Shown: in pieces, positions 41,173 through 52,411 of the stretch
Layout: every line of letters begins with the position of its first letter
Position numbering within the stretch: the stretch's first letter is position 1
Assembly (NCBI GenBank): GCA_036365455.1
Contig: JAWQUS010000020.1
Coordinates: 2,391,001-2,455,000 of the forward strand
Reading direction: 5' to 3'
Length of the DNA stretch: 64,000 nucleotides
Source: Macrosoma leucophasiata
Lineage: Eukaryota; Arthropoda; Insecta; Lepidoptera; Hedylidae
Program-made: the position numbers and the translations under genes
The notes under the pieces: generated by a model
The model's database searches: none
The model's input: only the letters and a program-made list of their open reading frames with translations
What the model was told of the DNA's origin: nothing

Positions 41173-42455
41173 CTAGGTTGGGGAAAAAGTTTCTTCGCAT
41201 TTTTTAAGATAATTCAAAACATTTTTTAATACAGTTTATTTAGATTTAACTAAAGTATGTATGTACCATTTTGTTCGATAACCTTTTGCCATCTTGTAGG
41301 TAGGGAGGGACATGATCCCATTGCTATAAAAATTTTGGGACTTCTCATCAAAATACCGCGACAAGTGGATTTGGCAGTCCTCTCGTGATATTAACCTAAC
41401 ATTGCATAAAGAATTCTGCAGAGACCTAAACAGGTGGAAATCTGAAGGTGCAAGGTCAGGACTATACGGCGGATGCATTAACACCTCCCAGCCAAACTCT
41501 CTTAATTTTTGCTGAGTGGCTATAGATGTGTGAGGTCTAGCGTTATCATGATGAAACACCACACCCCTTCTGTTGATCAATTCCGGCCGCTTCCTCTCAA
41601 CTTCTTGCTTTAATCTCATCAGTTGTTCGCAGTAAAGTTCAGAATCGATAGTCCTGCCTGGTGGTAATAGCTCATAATGAATAATGCCCTTCCAATCCCA
41701 CCACACACACAACATCACCTTATTGCGAGTTAACCCGGGTTTCGCCAGTCTGTGAAGCCTGACCGGCCTTTAACCACGACCTTTTTCGCACGTTCTTGTC
41801 GTACGTGATCCACTTTTCATCACCAGTTATCAGCTTCTTCAAAAATGATTCGGTTTCATTACGTCGTAATAAAGAATCACAAATGAGTACACGGTTCATT
41901 AGGTTTCTTTCAGTGAGCTCGTGAGGTACCCAAATATCGAGCTTTTTTTTGTACCCAGTTTTTTTCAAATGCGCCAAAACTGTTTTGTGATCAATTCTCA
42001 GTTCTTCAGCTACGTCGTAGCTACTGATATGTCGATCTTGCTCCACTTTTTCAAGAATGGCATCCATTTTATCCGTAATAGGGCGACCAGAGCGAGGTGC
42101 ATCTTTGACATCAAAATTTCCGGATTGAAAACGCTTAAACCAAATTTGTGCTACTCTCACAGACACTGCGCTAGGTCCATAAACATCGCAAATTTTTTTC
42201 GCGGCTTGCGTTGCATTTTTACCTTTTTTGTAGTAAAATTTTAAAATGTATCGAATTTCTTCATTAGATTCACTCATCTTGACAGTACGAAAAACAAATG
42301 AAAATCACACATTTGCCTAATTTGAATTTGGAATGATGTTCTTTAAAAGTTTAACTTTCAATGATACCAAAACCAGCCAGATACAAATACTACCGCCAAA
42401 GAGATTTTATTACAAGTTCATACATACTATAATGCGAAAAGACTTTTTCCCCATT
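41173..42455 (-). mobile_element. mariner transposon, copy 2
   Basis: Left terminus 'ctaggttggggaaaaagttt' after TA (41171-41172). The right terminal repeat 'gactttttcccca' is cut by a family A insertion at 42456, so the last bases are missing. Internal sequence carries a full-length transposase coding region with a single frameshift. It gives the unbroken sequence for reading copy 1. Confidence 0.9.
41236..42277 (-). pseudogene. mariner transposase with a 2-bp frameshift
   Basis: The N-terminal frame (42277-41720) has the start 'MSESNEEIRYILKFYYKKGK', helix-turn-helix DNA-binding domains ('ATQAAKKICDVYG', 'SSYDVAEELRIDHKTVLAHL'), the linker 'WVPHELTERN' and the first catalytic Asp in 'ITGDEKWITYD'. 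The C-terminal frame continues with 'WWDWKGIIHYELLPPG', the second Asp in 'VFHHDNARPH' and the third in 'YSPDLAPSDFHLF', i.e. the D,D34D triad. Two bases present in copy 1 ('gccacagtc') are missing here ('gccagtc', 41744-41750), shifting frame. Both conserved signatures are otherwise intact, and total length about 345 residues matches the family. Confidence 0.9.
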
Positions 42456-42642
42456 TTTAATTTTTTTTTTTTTTTTTTTTTTTTATGTATTTAAAGTGGC
42501 AAACAAGCGTGCAGTTCACATTGATGTTAAGTGATGACAGCAGCCTATAGACACCCACACAATGACCAGAGGTCAAAATGTAGATGCGCTGCCACTCCTG
42601 ATGCATTAGGTGTTATGCCTCTGTGCCGGAAATTACAGGGCC
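42456..42642 (-). repeat. family A repeat, partial
   Basis: Long T-run (about 20 nt) then 'tgtatttaaagtggcaaaca' to 'ccggaaattacagggcc'. It truncates the right end of the mariner. The family E or F pieces that often accompany it are absent. Confidence 0.75.
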
Positions 42643-42929
42643 TATTATGAATATGGATCATTGGACTATTGTATAGTTTTGGCATCAACATCGGATTTCC
42701 CCACCGTTTGTTAAACATGAGCGCGGACGTCGGCACGTGCGCACTATTATAACAGATGTCGTTATGTATCGAATTCATATAAACAATGGAATAGTTTACC
42801 GTAAAATGATTATATTATATGAACGTGATACTGATATTTTGGAATTAAATTAATTATTATGAAGGTGGAGTCAAGAGCCTTCGGCATCGGTAAGCATATT
42901 TAAAGATGTTGAATGAATAAGAACATGGA

Positions 42930-43062
42930 GCATCACGGGCCACCGGCCGCCGCGGCTGACCTGAGGGGGAGTAGCCATATGCAGGCTTTCCCCTCTGTCA
43001 AAGTACAAGCCCAAATGGGCCTGTACCTGTCGCCTAGATGTTTAAATGTGTGCGTGAAATTT
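42930..43062 (+). repeat. family F tail fragment
   Basis: Shares 'gagtagccatatgcaggctt' and 'tcccctctgtcaaagtacaa' with 51690-51825 and 52436-52530. Class unknown. Confidence 0.5.
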
Positions 43063-43177
43063 GAAGGCCCTGAGCCTGCAAATAGCCCTTAAGCTAATAT
43101 CATAAAGGGTTAAACAGACTCTGCTATATTTGTTGCATTCATACATATAATCAACCCCAAAATCACACACTCATCTC

Positions 43178-43246
43178 AGGTGATACATAGGAAGAGATTT
43201 TGTTAAATTCGATCAATTTAACAAAATCTCTTCCTATGTATCACCT
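43178..43246. repeat. perfect 32-bp hairpin, 5-nt loop
   Basis: Arm 43178-43209 starts 'aggtgatacataggaagaga' and ends 'ttttgttaaatt'; 43215-43246 is its exact reverse complement; the loop is 'cgatc'. It lies between a family F fragment and the hAT element and is not part of a family seen elsewhere here. Confidence 0.85.
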
Positions 43247-43535
43247 ACGTCCTAAAAACTCCTAGCCATTGTATTTCCTAAAATTTCGTGATGAGTTCGT
43301 GACCATTCGCTTTTATTTAAACAGATTAGAGTAGTGGTTCTCAAACTTTTTAAATGATGGAACCCTTTTGGGAATCAAAATACTTGATGGAACCCTACAA
43401 TAAAACAATTGTTTTTATATGTGTATTTTTTATTAATCAGCATAATAAAAGTACAATGTAACAGTTACTAATTATTATTTACTTCACCATTTGGCAAGGA
43501 CAATAATAGAAAACATTTAGAAAGAAAAAATCTAA

Positions 43536-45313
43536 CTAGTGGGAGGTATGAAACTGTTTTTTATTTTTCATCAATTGGTTGATATCAGGTTTGATGGAAG
43601 AAAGTTGGAGTCTCATATCAGCTTCGGCGTCCAGTCTATTGCGATATTTTGTTTTCGTGGCTGCGTAGGCAGAGAATCCTGTTTCGCACAAATATGTAGT
43701 TGGGAACGGGAGAAGAATATCCAGAGCCATTTGGCCAAGCATTGCATATTCATCTTGGATTCTGCACCAAAAACCATTGAGATGCGTCGTTTTGAACAGT
43801 GACTCCATACTTGTGTCTGATGACATTTCTAAAAGAGATTCATATATCTCGTTTAACATGTTTTCAGGCTTTTCCAAGTTGGGTAAAAAAGGATTATGAA
43901 TCCATGAATTCACTTTAATTTTTGTATTGTGTTCTTCGGGAAAATACTTTTCAAAAGATGCGCGCATCGAACTGAGATATTGGACCAATTCTTCAAACAC
44001 ATCATCTTCAAACATTTCTGAGTCGTTTTCGCTAACAAACTCACTGAGTAACGTAAAGCTTTCTATTTATTTCTTACCAATGCAAATGATCCAAAAATCT
44101 AATTTTCTTTTAAAAGCAGTAATTTTATTATAGGCCTGAAACACTGTTGTCTGTTTACCTTGCAACGATAAATTCAATTCGTTAAGTTTTTTTAAGATAT
44201 CCGCCGTAAAAGACAATCGGAACAACCAAGTTTTATCATACAAACGGTCCTTTAAATTAAAAGAAGTATCTGCTAAAAGAAACATTTGTAACTCGGCTCT
44301 AAGTTCAAATAGCCTTGTTAAAGTTTTACCCCGAGACAGCCATCGCACTTCTGTATGGAGCAGCAGTGTTTTATGTTTGCTGCCATAATCCTCACACAAT
44401 AATGAGAACAATCGGGATTGTAGTGGTCGTGATTTGATAAAATTAATTATTTTTACCGCTTCATCAATTAGGCGCTTTATTTTTCATTCGTGACACTGCT
44501 CCTGCTGTTGTTTTACCTGTCATCGCCTTGGCCCCATCCCATTTTCTTCAAAAAATATATTTATTTTAAAAATTTCTTCCCCGGTAGTGTTTGTAAGCAG
44601 CGATGAACACATAAGCAAGTCTTCTTCAAAAGAACTTTTATATGCATGTCTCACAATAACCAGCAGGATAGCCAAACCAGTAACATCAGTCGACTCGTCC
44701 ATTTGCAAGGCGAATCGTGTATTTTGTTGACGTGTAACTAGTTCTTGTTTGACGAAGCTTGCCAGATCATGGATAGCGGAACAGTAGAAAGATGCTTTGC
44801 AGATTTTTCATCGAGCATACATTTTGTTATGTCTAATACACATGGTTTTATTAATTTCTCAGCGATAGTATGCGCTTCGCCTGCTTGTGCAATGCGAAAG
44901 CTAACTAAATATGATGCCTCCGTGGCCTTTTTGTTGATAGTTTGTGTTACATGCATCATATTTTTTTGACTTTGTAATAACTGATCTTTTTTGCGAACTA
45001 AAAATTCTTTATTCTTGTCTTTAGACTCGGGGTGTACAGTTTCTAAATGTCGGCGCAATTTGGCAGGTGCCATGGAACTATTAGGAAGCAGTTTACTACA
45101 GAGCATGCAGAGAGGTGAGCCGTTGGAATCAACAAATCCGAAACTGATATAAGATTCATCATACTTCCTTCTTTTCGTCTTTGAAACCGTCGAGCTTGAC
45201 GTCGTGGCATCATCTTCTGGATCGGCGATTGCTATATTCTCCGCGCGCACCGCTTTTGAACATTCAGCGTCATTAGAAGCGGTTGTTGCAACACCTTTAA
45301 GCCAACGTTCCAT
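43536..45313 (-). pseudogene. hAT (ZBED-like) transposase, frameshifted
   Basis: Broken pieces in order: N-terminal 191 residues from ATG at 45313 with a BED-type zinc finger ('CMLCSKLLPNSS' ... 'LRRHLETVH', C-x2-C and H-x4-H); 44520-44708 'MQMDESTDVTGLAILLVIVR', the first catalytic Asp region; 44067-44411 'LLLHTEVRWLSRGKTLTRLF', the conserved RW/LS region; and 43536-44015 with the C-terminal hAT dimerisation motif ('LPFPTTYLCETGFSAYAATK'). Stops and frame changes separate them. The overall order matches SCAND3/ZBED5-like hAT proteins. It is dead as a transposase; no sign of domestication such as a continuous ORF. Confidence 0.85.
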
Positions 45314-45510
45314 TCTTCTTTATTTATAATGTTACACGTCAGGATAGTGGGGTTTAAATAATGCACAATCGTTACTGCGTATAAGAGACTAAATTTAGTA
45401 CCTACAGTGAAGAAATGTATAAAACTGAGACGACAGAATACAGCAGGCAGTAAAACAATGAACACTAGTTTCTCGCTAGCGAGCTTGTAAGTAGGGAGTA
45501 ACTTTTTTTT

Positions 45511-45900
45511 TATGTCAAAGGATTGACAGACAAGCAGACGGGCCACCTGATGGAAAGTAGTCACCGTCGCCTATGAACATTTGCAACACCAGGGGAGTCG
45601 CTAACGCGCTGCCAGCCCTGAAGGACTCTTTTGACGCCATTTTTGAAGAACCCCATATTGTAGCACCGAGGGAACACCTCAGAGGGAAGTTCATTCCACA
45701 ATTTACACGTTCTGGGCAAAAACTAACGTGAGAACCGCAACGTTGAACATTGCCAAGTGTCCAGTCGGTGAGGGTGGAACTTCTCTCTTCGGCGGGTAGT
45801 GCGGTGTAGGAAAAGAGACGGTGGCACCATGTCGAACAGTTCGACAGAGCACTCGCCATTGTAGAGACGGTATAAAACGCATAGACTCCCAACGTCTCTG
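45511..45900. repeat. SINE-like repeat inside the hAT element
   Basis: Starts with a T-run and 'gacagacaagcagacgggcc', then 'gtcaccgtcgcctatgaaca', 'ttcattccacaatttacacg' and 'cagtcggtgagggtggaact'. It is related to 1689-2056 and more distantly to family A. No ORF. Confidence 0.6.
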
Positions 45901-46640
45901 CGCAGGCTCAGATGTTCGAGCCTGTCAGTAAGTCCTGCTTAGTAAGTAACTTATCGCTCCGAACGCTAATCGTCAACTGACGACGCGCGACGCCCGATCG
46001 CCGCTTTTATACCTAGACTCGATCTCAAATATTCTCGAAAATACTCGAGTTGGCACCTTTGATAAACAAAAAGCAAAAATAAAAACAGAAATTTAAATAT
46101 TGCGTTGTAAACAATATCGAATTTATCCTTTGAAGTTAGAGTCGAAAGTCGCTCGTGACAACTATAGGTCCAATTCAGAGGCGGCTTTTATCAAAGAGAC
46201 TCACAAGTATACTACCCGCTCGTTTTAAGTTTGCCGCTGGCGATAGGTATGACGTTCGAAAAGTAGCGTCAGCAATACATAATATAAAAATATTTTTTAT
46301 TTAATTGTAACAATAAAAATTGTGTACGTACATATTTGGGTAAAACAATGACATATTGTAAGTTTTGTTGTCACGTGGGGGAGGGTACGCGCATTCCACA
46401 GACCGGCAAACTTAGAGCGAACGGGTTGTACAAGTATAAAATTGTTGATACCAAACTTATGAGATATTGTACCAGCTATTGTAACACATGTTTCTACAAA
46501 TACAAATAAATAAATAAATAACGTTCATAGCGTTTTGTGCGGCCGCGGAGCGACCAGAGAGAGGTGTTTTAATTTTTTTTTCTAAATTCTTGCGGAACCC
46601 CGACAGAGGTATCACGGAAGGGTTCCGCGGAACACACTTA

Positions 46641-46786
46641 CCCCCTTATTCATAAACGTACATTAGATACGTTTTAGCTATAGAATGCTTTGTCTTTGTC
46701 AGTTGCACTGTCAAATGTGCAGGACAGAAAAAGACAAAGGAGAGATTAGCACCACTTTAGCTAAAATACGTTTATGAATAAGGGGG
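46641..46786. mobile_element. Harbinger-type MITE (copy 2)
   Basis: 146 bp with complete inverted ends 'cccccttattcataaacgta' and 'tacgtttatgaataaggggg', flanked by 'tta' at 46638-46640 and 46787-46789. It differs from the 24454 copy at only a few positions, so the family is fairly young. It sits 14 bp from the right end of the hAT element. Confidence 0.88.
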
Positions 46787-47082
46787 TTAGAGTATAGCTG
46801 GATTAGAGCAAAGTTTTGAACTGCACCTAAGTTATTTTTTTGGGCATAATAGTGTATTGAAACGGGTTCTACGCAACAACAAATCAATCAATGTCTTTTA
46901 TATCCTATTTTTTTATTTATCGCTCCGTGACTTGTTAGTCTAAAGGACATTTTAACGCAAAACTTTTACGCAGTGCGATAATCATGCATAATTTTCGCAT
47001 AACAGCCAGACAAGTCGGCTTTACATAAAATCACGGTAGCCGGTAAGTATTTAACTTGAAATGCCGTCGTTAAAAACAAAAA

Positions 47083-47396
47083 TAAAAACCGGCCAAGTGC
47101 GAGGCGAACTCGCGCACAATGGGTTCCGTACCATAATATTGAGCAAAAATACGAAAAAGACACGTTTACTGTATACCCTAAATATATTTTTTAGTAGGAA
47201 GTTATTGTTATAGTGGCGATGGAAATACATCATTTGTGAAAATTTCAGTTTTTTAGCTATCACGGTTTATGAGATACAGTCTGGTGACAGACAGACAGAC
47301 AGACGGACAGCATAGGCTTTTATAATAGGGTAATTAAAGCAGTAACAGGGTCCCGTTTTTACCTTTTAGGCACGGAACCCTAAAAAGAGAAAAAAA
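47083..47396 (+). repeat. 'CCGGCCAAGTGCGAG' interspersed repeat (family J)
   Basis: Begins 'aaaaaccggccaagtgcgag', contains 'gggttccgtaccataat', '(gaca)n' and closes with 'ggcacggaaccctaaaaa', which inversely echoes the 'gggttccgtacc' near the start. Partial copies: 51043-51188 and heads at 53470-53600. It is a familiar insect repeat, from memory; the class is unclear. Confidence 0.65.
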
Positions 47397-47724
47397 AGAC
47401 CGACAATTCGTAGACAGTTGTCATTTCAAAGTGTTTAACACTTGTCAACTTATATTAAAGAGGCTACAAAAAACTGCAATTGATGGCCATTTCGTTAACT
47501 TTCTTGTCGCCGACGAGAACCCTGGTAAGTACTTGAATGCATAACGACCTACAAGTACGAGGTACAAAAAGTGTTTATCGTCTCCGTACAACGCAAACAC
47601 CTACAATTAATAATCGAAATTTCGGTTAATAGTCTCGAAATTGGGGCGAGGCGCTTCAGCAATTATTTGTCTTGGAGATATCGTTGTAGAGTGGTCAAAA
47701 GAGCGGAAACATCTGCGAAAATCG

Positions 47725-48040
47725 TAACTTCACGCCTGTAATCCCCGAAGGGGTAGGCAGAGGTAAATGCATGCATTCAAGCATACATGCAAACACCCAT
47801 GACTCGCCGGTTACGTTTTGGCCCATGCAACAGGTGGCGAACCTGTTGCCATCTCCGGGCACATTACCAAACTCCGAGGTACTGGGAAACTTCCAGAAAA
47901 TGGAAAAATCCCAATAGAACTAGAGATAAAGGATTTTAAAAGGTTTAAAATCCTTTATCTCTGATAGTCCCCGACCCGGGAATCGAACCCAGGACCCCCA
48001 GCGTAGTAGTAGTGGCCTGCTACCACTACACTACTGAGTT
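47725..48040 (-). mobile_element. SINE B with internal hairpin
   Basis: Full-length reverse copy. At 47922-47962 the segment 'agagataaaggattttaaa' is followed after 'agg' by its exact complement, so this copy has a 19-bp hairpin not present in other copies, probably from a templated inverted duplication of the 'ttaaaatcctttatctctg' motif. Confidence 0.78.
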
Positions 48041-48132
48041 CTGCGAAAATAAATCATGAAAATGGTTTTAGGTATGTCTGCAAGTTCAAGGGTTCCGTTT
48101 TTCAATTAAGTATGTACAGTGCTCAACAATAA

Positions 48133-48475
48133 ATATTGCACATCGGGTTTAGGAAGGAGACTTCGGCTTATTTCGGGTCTGTATAGTGTTATCTCTTTCG
48201 CACCGTATCTATTTGACGTTTGTCGACCATTTTGATCAAGTTTAATTACCTAATATACTTGCCGCTAAATGGTAGTGTTCAGCACTATCGTGTTCCGGTC
48301 AGGTGGTAATGTATGGCCCTGTAATTTTCGGCACAGAGGCATAACACCATGGGCCTCAGATACGCAACGCATCTGCATTTTGACTTCTGGTCATTGTGTG
48401 GGTGTCTATAGGCTGCAGTCATCACTTAACATCAACGTGAACTGCATGCTTGTTTGCCACTATAACACATAAAAA
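48133..48475 (+). repeat. MITE D left half joined to family A
   Basis: 48133-48241 is the left half of MITE D ('atattgcacatcgggtttag' to 'cattttgatcaagttt'), and at 48244 a family A copy starts inside it ('attacctaatatacttgccg') and runs to its A-run at 48475. The junction shows A landed in, or recombined with, D. The stretch 48476-49518 has no gene. Confidence 0.7.
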
Positions 48476-49520
48476 AATTGGTGGTATAAGGTCGCGCCAC
48501 GTAAAAAGAACGCTGGCGGTCAAGCTGCGCGTCATGTGTTTTTATTTCATTTTATGTTATTCTATGTAATATAGTTTTCAATCCAATAGACGAAACCGCA
48601 AGCGAAAGCTAGATCAAAAATAAACCAATAGGGCTAGTACTTTCGTGCGCGAGTGTACCGCTGCGCGAACACATCCCTTCTACTTTCTTCCAGCGTTCTT
48701 TTTACGTGGCGCGACCTTATATCTAAACAGGGAAAGGTTTAAACGGGTATCAATTATCAGAGGAAAAATTTCCCACTGCGATGCTGCCCAATTATTTCTA
48801 TAACCAATCTTATTTGTAAATTCGGTCGGAAAACATAGGTTTTTTTTTGGTGGCAACTAAATAAATTCAATATCGCTATCAGCAAGACGAATCAGTTAAT
48901 TACGTGTTGCTGACACGCCAAGGACGCAATAACTAATTAGATTTATTAAAGACAATTTAAACTAATACTTGCCATTGGTTTCGTTAGACTGGATTTTCGT
49001 ATCGGACAACATTTGCATTTTATTGGTCGAAGTTGATTTTGTTTGGGAAACATTTTTTTCTGAATAATATTGTTTGGCGATATGATTCGAGAAGATTTAG
49101 GTTTGGTTGCAACAAAGTAATTGTTAAAGTTATGTTTTTTGTCAAATTTAACAATAACGGTATGTACGTATGTATAAATCTTCAGTAGAGCGCCAGACTT
49201 TTTTGGTTAACCTGTCGTTTATCAAAGATAAAGCTAAAGTAAGATGATGATAGAGTTTTATTCAATGTATTGGCTGACGGACTGTACTGTCCCATATGGA
49301 CACATTGGATCAGTGTAGATACATGTGGGACTGTCCAGTTCTTCTTCTCCTTTATTATAGTAGTAAATAATGTATAAAACAATGAATTATGAATAATTGA
49401 CATGTAATAATTTGTATTGAGTTAATTAGTAATTATATTGTATGGAATTTTAATAGATTGTCCACTAACACTTAGTTTTTTAAGCCTCTTACTAATAAAT
49501 AAGGAATGGATTAAATAAGG

Positions 49521-49752
49521 ATGGTAGCAGCAGCGCCATCTATTGCTGCTACCATAAAGCAATGCAATAGATGTGAAGGAAAGATTTGACAAATCGGGCA
49601 GGGGTTCAGTAGCTCAATTGGAAGAGCGGCTGGACTAGATTCCCAGTAGGTCGCGAGTTCGAGTCTCGCCTGAAGTCAAATTTTTCTTTCCATTTTTCTT
49701 TAAAAATAAAATATATTTCACAAGCATGTGTTAATGCGAAATAATATAAAAC
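49521..49752 (+). mobile_element. single-unit tRNA-bearing repeat
   Basis: Plus-orientation copy of the 27362-27885 family: pre-tRNA segment, tRNA-like core (49603-49676), then 'gaagtcaaatttttctttcc' and 'tatatttcacaagcatgtgt'. Its 5' part is rearranged into a small inverted repeat ('ggtagcagc' ... 'gctgctacc'). Only one unit is present, so the two-unit form at 27.4 kb is not obligatory. Confidence 0.75.
49603..49676 (+). other. tRNA-like sequence in repeat
   Basis: Cloverleaf-like core with D-arm 'gctc..gagc' and T-arm 'gcgag/ctcgc'. It is nearly identical to the cores at 27397 and 27705 (first acceptor base-pair differs). Same mismatched anticodon stem, so a tRNA gene call here would be false. 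Confidence 0.7.
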
Positions 49753-51042
49753 AATGGATTTTTGACTATCTGGAATAAATGAATATAATAATAAGTAGGC
49801 GAGTAATTAGTCTTAAGTTGTTTATGCCTCTGTGTACCTACTGCGACACAACGATGGTAAGGTGATATCGTTGTGCCTAGAACTTACATCACCACTTATA
49901 CCACCAGCTAAACATGGTAAAGTTATTAAAAAAAAAACCCGGCTTCGAGTCCTATTTCAGACCGATCCCCAAAAATCGCTCTCGCTGCCGCTTATGCACC
50001 ATAAAGATCTCCGATCAAGTCACGTCCGATTCGCCAGAGTTATCCAAACACGGCGACGCGAATTAACGTCAATTTAAAGTAACATTCTCCCATACAACCG
50101 TGTATCCAAGTGTCGCATGCATCTTGGTATTTTAATAAACCAGCTGTTCGAAATCTCACCTTTTTTTCGCATTGCGAAATGGGATTAAGACTTTTCGGAT
50201 GGATATTAAATTAAGTTTTTAAGTTCTCGGGCGTATAAAATTAATTTAATCCGGCCCGAAATGCAATCAACTTGATAATTACATCGTGTGAATGTGATTT
50301 TATTATAATATGATAATTATTATGTTTATTGATTTTAAATGCCGTGCGATAGTACACGCAGTTTTTTTAATGTTACACAGGTGGCAAACAAATTAAGACC
50401 TTACCTATGCAGTTGGATGTTTAGTGATGACTGCAGCCTGTAAACATCTACACAAAAAAACATCACGGCAACGTGACGTTCGCAGTTCATTATAACCTCT
50501 TCCATTTTTCGAAGTCGGTTAAAAATATTTTAAAAGAAGTAATATTCCGTTAGGCTAATACCTATTAATACTAAAAACGTCATATTCGAGAGGAGGGTCT
50601 TAGTTTTATTACCCCCCTCCCTAAAACTATTACGTCACACTCATAACGTAATAGTTAGTAATAGGTAGTTAGGAGGGGGAAGAGTTTACAGATAGTGTGA
50701 CAATAGGGGAGAGGGGGGAGAGGGTCATAAAGGGCTTATTTTATTATTTTAGCGTGACGTATTTTATAAACGACCCCCAAGTCTCCGATTATTGGTCTGC
50801 AGAAAGTTACAAACCTATAGAACGCATTCCAGTTGAATACAACCGTTTTAGGAACAAAGGTACATCTTACAAAAAGCCACACCTTCAAAGTTTTATCACA
50901 ATTAATATGATGAATAGCGGAAAAGAGAAATTATACAAGTTTTAAAGGTTAGCTCTCTGTTGACATTTAATTTATATCGTACATTTTCTTGTTAAAGCCA
51001 CGCATCTGTTATGAAATACATACGGGTAGTTGTCCACTACAT
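49753..51042. other. no gene recognised
   Basis: Holds a decayed family A fragment (50360-50462) and a short inverted motif at 50625-50660 ('aaactattacgt' / 'acgtaatagtt'). ORFs at 49832-50077 and 50697-50945 lack motifs. Confidence 0.4.
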
Positions 51043-51345
51043 AAAACTGGCCACGTGCGAGTCGGCTCCGCGCACGACGCCAACTATTATAAGCTACAGC
51101 CTGGTGACGGACGGACAGACAGAGGTGTCTGAGTAATAGGCTCCCGATTTTACCGTTTGGGTAGTTACGTAAACGGGACACTAAAAAACGTAAATCGTTA
51201 CTTCAGGTCTGTATTCCCCGGTTACGTTTTTGGCCTGAACAGGTGGCGACACTATTGACATCTTCGAGCCCATAACCAAGCTTCGAATATAGCACTGGGT
51301 AACTCCCAGAATATGGAAAAAATCCAGTAGCACTAGAGATAATAA
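51043..51345. repeat. family J and degenerate SINE B fragments
   Basis: 51043-51188 is a family J piece ('ggccacgtgcgagtcggctc', 'tggtgacggacggacagaca'); 51192-51345 is a badly decayed reverse SINE B ('ccggttacgtttttggcctg', 'gaatatggaaaaaatccagt'), ending in an (AAT)n run. Confidence 0.55.
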
Positions 51346-51514
51346 TAATAATAAATACCTATATATTTATTAAGCAATTCGAGTTTACAAAATTTTCCTC
51401 TTACAATACCTAATAACAATGCATACAAAAACAAACTTACACTTTTAGAGGTTGAATAGATAAATTGTTGGGAGTCGGGACGTGACGACCCACCGCCCAC
51501 AAGCGGAAGAATTT

Positions 51515-51830
51515 TCTTCTACTGGAAGATAATTTTTCCACTAATGCAGTCAGTCAACCGAACAATGGCGGTCAAACCATTCCAATAGGGCGGTAGTAAA
51601 CACAATAACGCAAGATGGGCAGCAGCGTCCTGCGTTAAACTACCGCTACTGCGATCGCCAAACCGCATCCCAATCGTGGCGATCATAGAGCAATGAGCAA
51701 CGCGGACAACCAGCCGCGGCGGACCAGAGGGGAGTAGCCATATGCAGGCTTTCCCCTCTGTCAAAGTCCAAGACCAAATGGTCCTATGCCTGTCGCCCAG
51801 ATATTTACATGTGTGCGTGAAACTGTTTAT
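51515..51830 (-). repeat. family F, longest copy
   Basis: Joins the two otherwise separate F pieces: 'tccactaatgcagtcagtca' / 'gggcggtagtaaacacaata' and 'gagtagccatatgcaggctt' / 'tgtgtgcgtgaaact'. It shows that the fragments at 8585, 9870, 42930 and 52412 belong to one family. An 81-codon minus frame is open through it, possibly of TE coding origin. Confidence 0.5.
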
Positions 51831-52014
51831 GTATTTGTTGAAGTCAAGGTGTGAGTTTCGTAGTAATAGACAATTTTTGTAGTGTGTGTGTCACACGTAT
51901 TTCCCCCCGCAAAAAATTGATAGACTGTTTTGCATCGGTAATAAACGCTATGACTACTCCCCTCCGGTCCGTCGCGACCGGTGGGCCGAGTTTCTCTATG
52001 GTGGCGATTATAGC

Positions 52015-52112
52015 ATATCTCCCCTAACGACGCACAACACTGTTGTAGCCGTCTTTGGGGAAGGCTTTGTCCAGCAGTGGACGAATTTCCGCTGGAGTGA
52101 TGAATGGAGATA
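52015..52112 (+). mobile_element. RTE-like LINE C-terminal fragment
   Basis: Encodes 'VFGEGFVQQWTNFRWSDEWR' then stop, the typical end of an RTE-type ORF. It is short, 5'-truncated. A SINE B head piece (52118-52190, minus) follows. Confidence 0.6.
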
Positions 52113-52411
52113 AAGGTGTATTAACCTTGTATCCGGGCATCTAACCCAGGACTCCAGCGTAGCAGCACTAGCAGACTACTAGGCAGTTACGATGTAACTA
52201 TTTTCGGATTATAATTTCAAGTTTCCAGTAGGTGTTACATTAAAATACTCCTACACGAACCTACACACAAAAATATGTCATATTAAGCGATACCTAATAG
52301 GTACCGATCAAAATCTCGTTTCAATAAATGGTTGCATACAACCTTTACATGCGTGTTCATGGTCCGAACCTAGCACGACCCGCGTGATCGTTATTCCGGT
52401 TACCACCAACC

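Larger units (their letters stand above)
43332..46800 (-). mobile_element. hAT transposon with 8-bp TSD
   Basis: The left end 'tagtggttctcaaacttttt' and the right end (minus) 'cagctatactctaagtgtgt' are related imperfect TIRs of hAT type. Identical 8-bp flanks 'gattagag' at 43324-43331 and 46801-46808 form the target duplication. The transposase remnant lies at 43536-45313 (minus). A SINE-like repeat (45511-45900) and a Harbinger-type MITE (46641-46786) have inserted upstream of the coding part. Confidence 0.85.
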
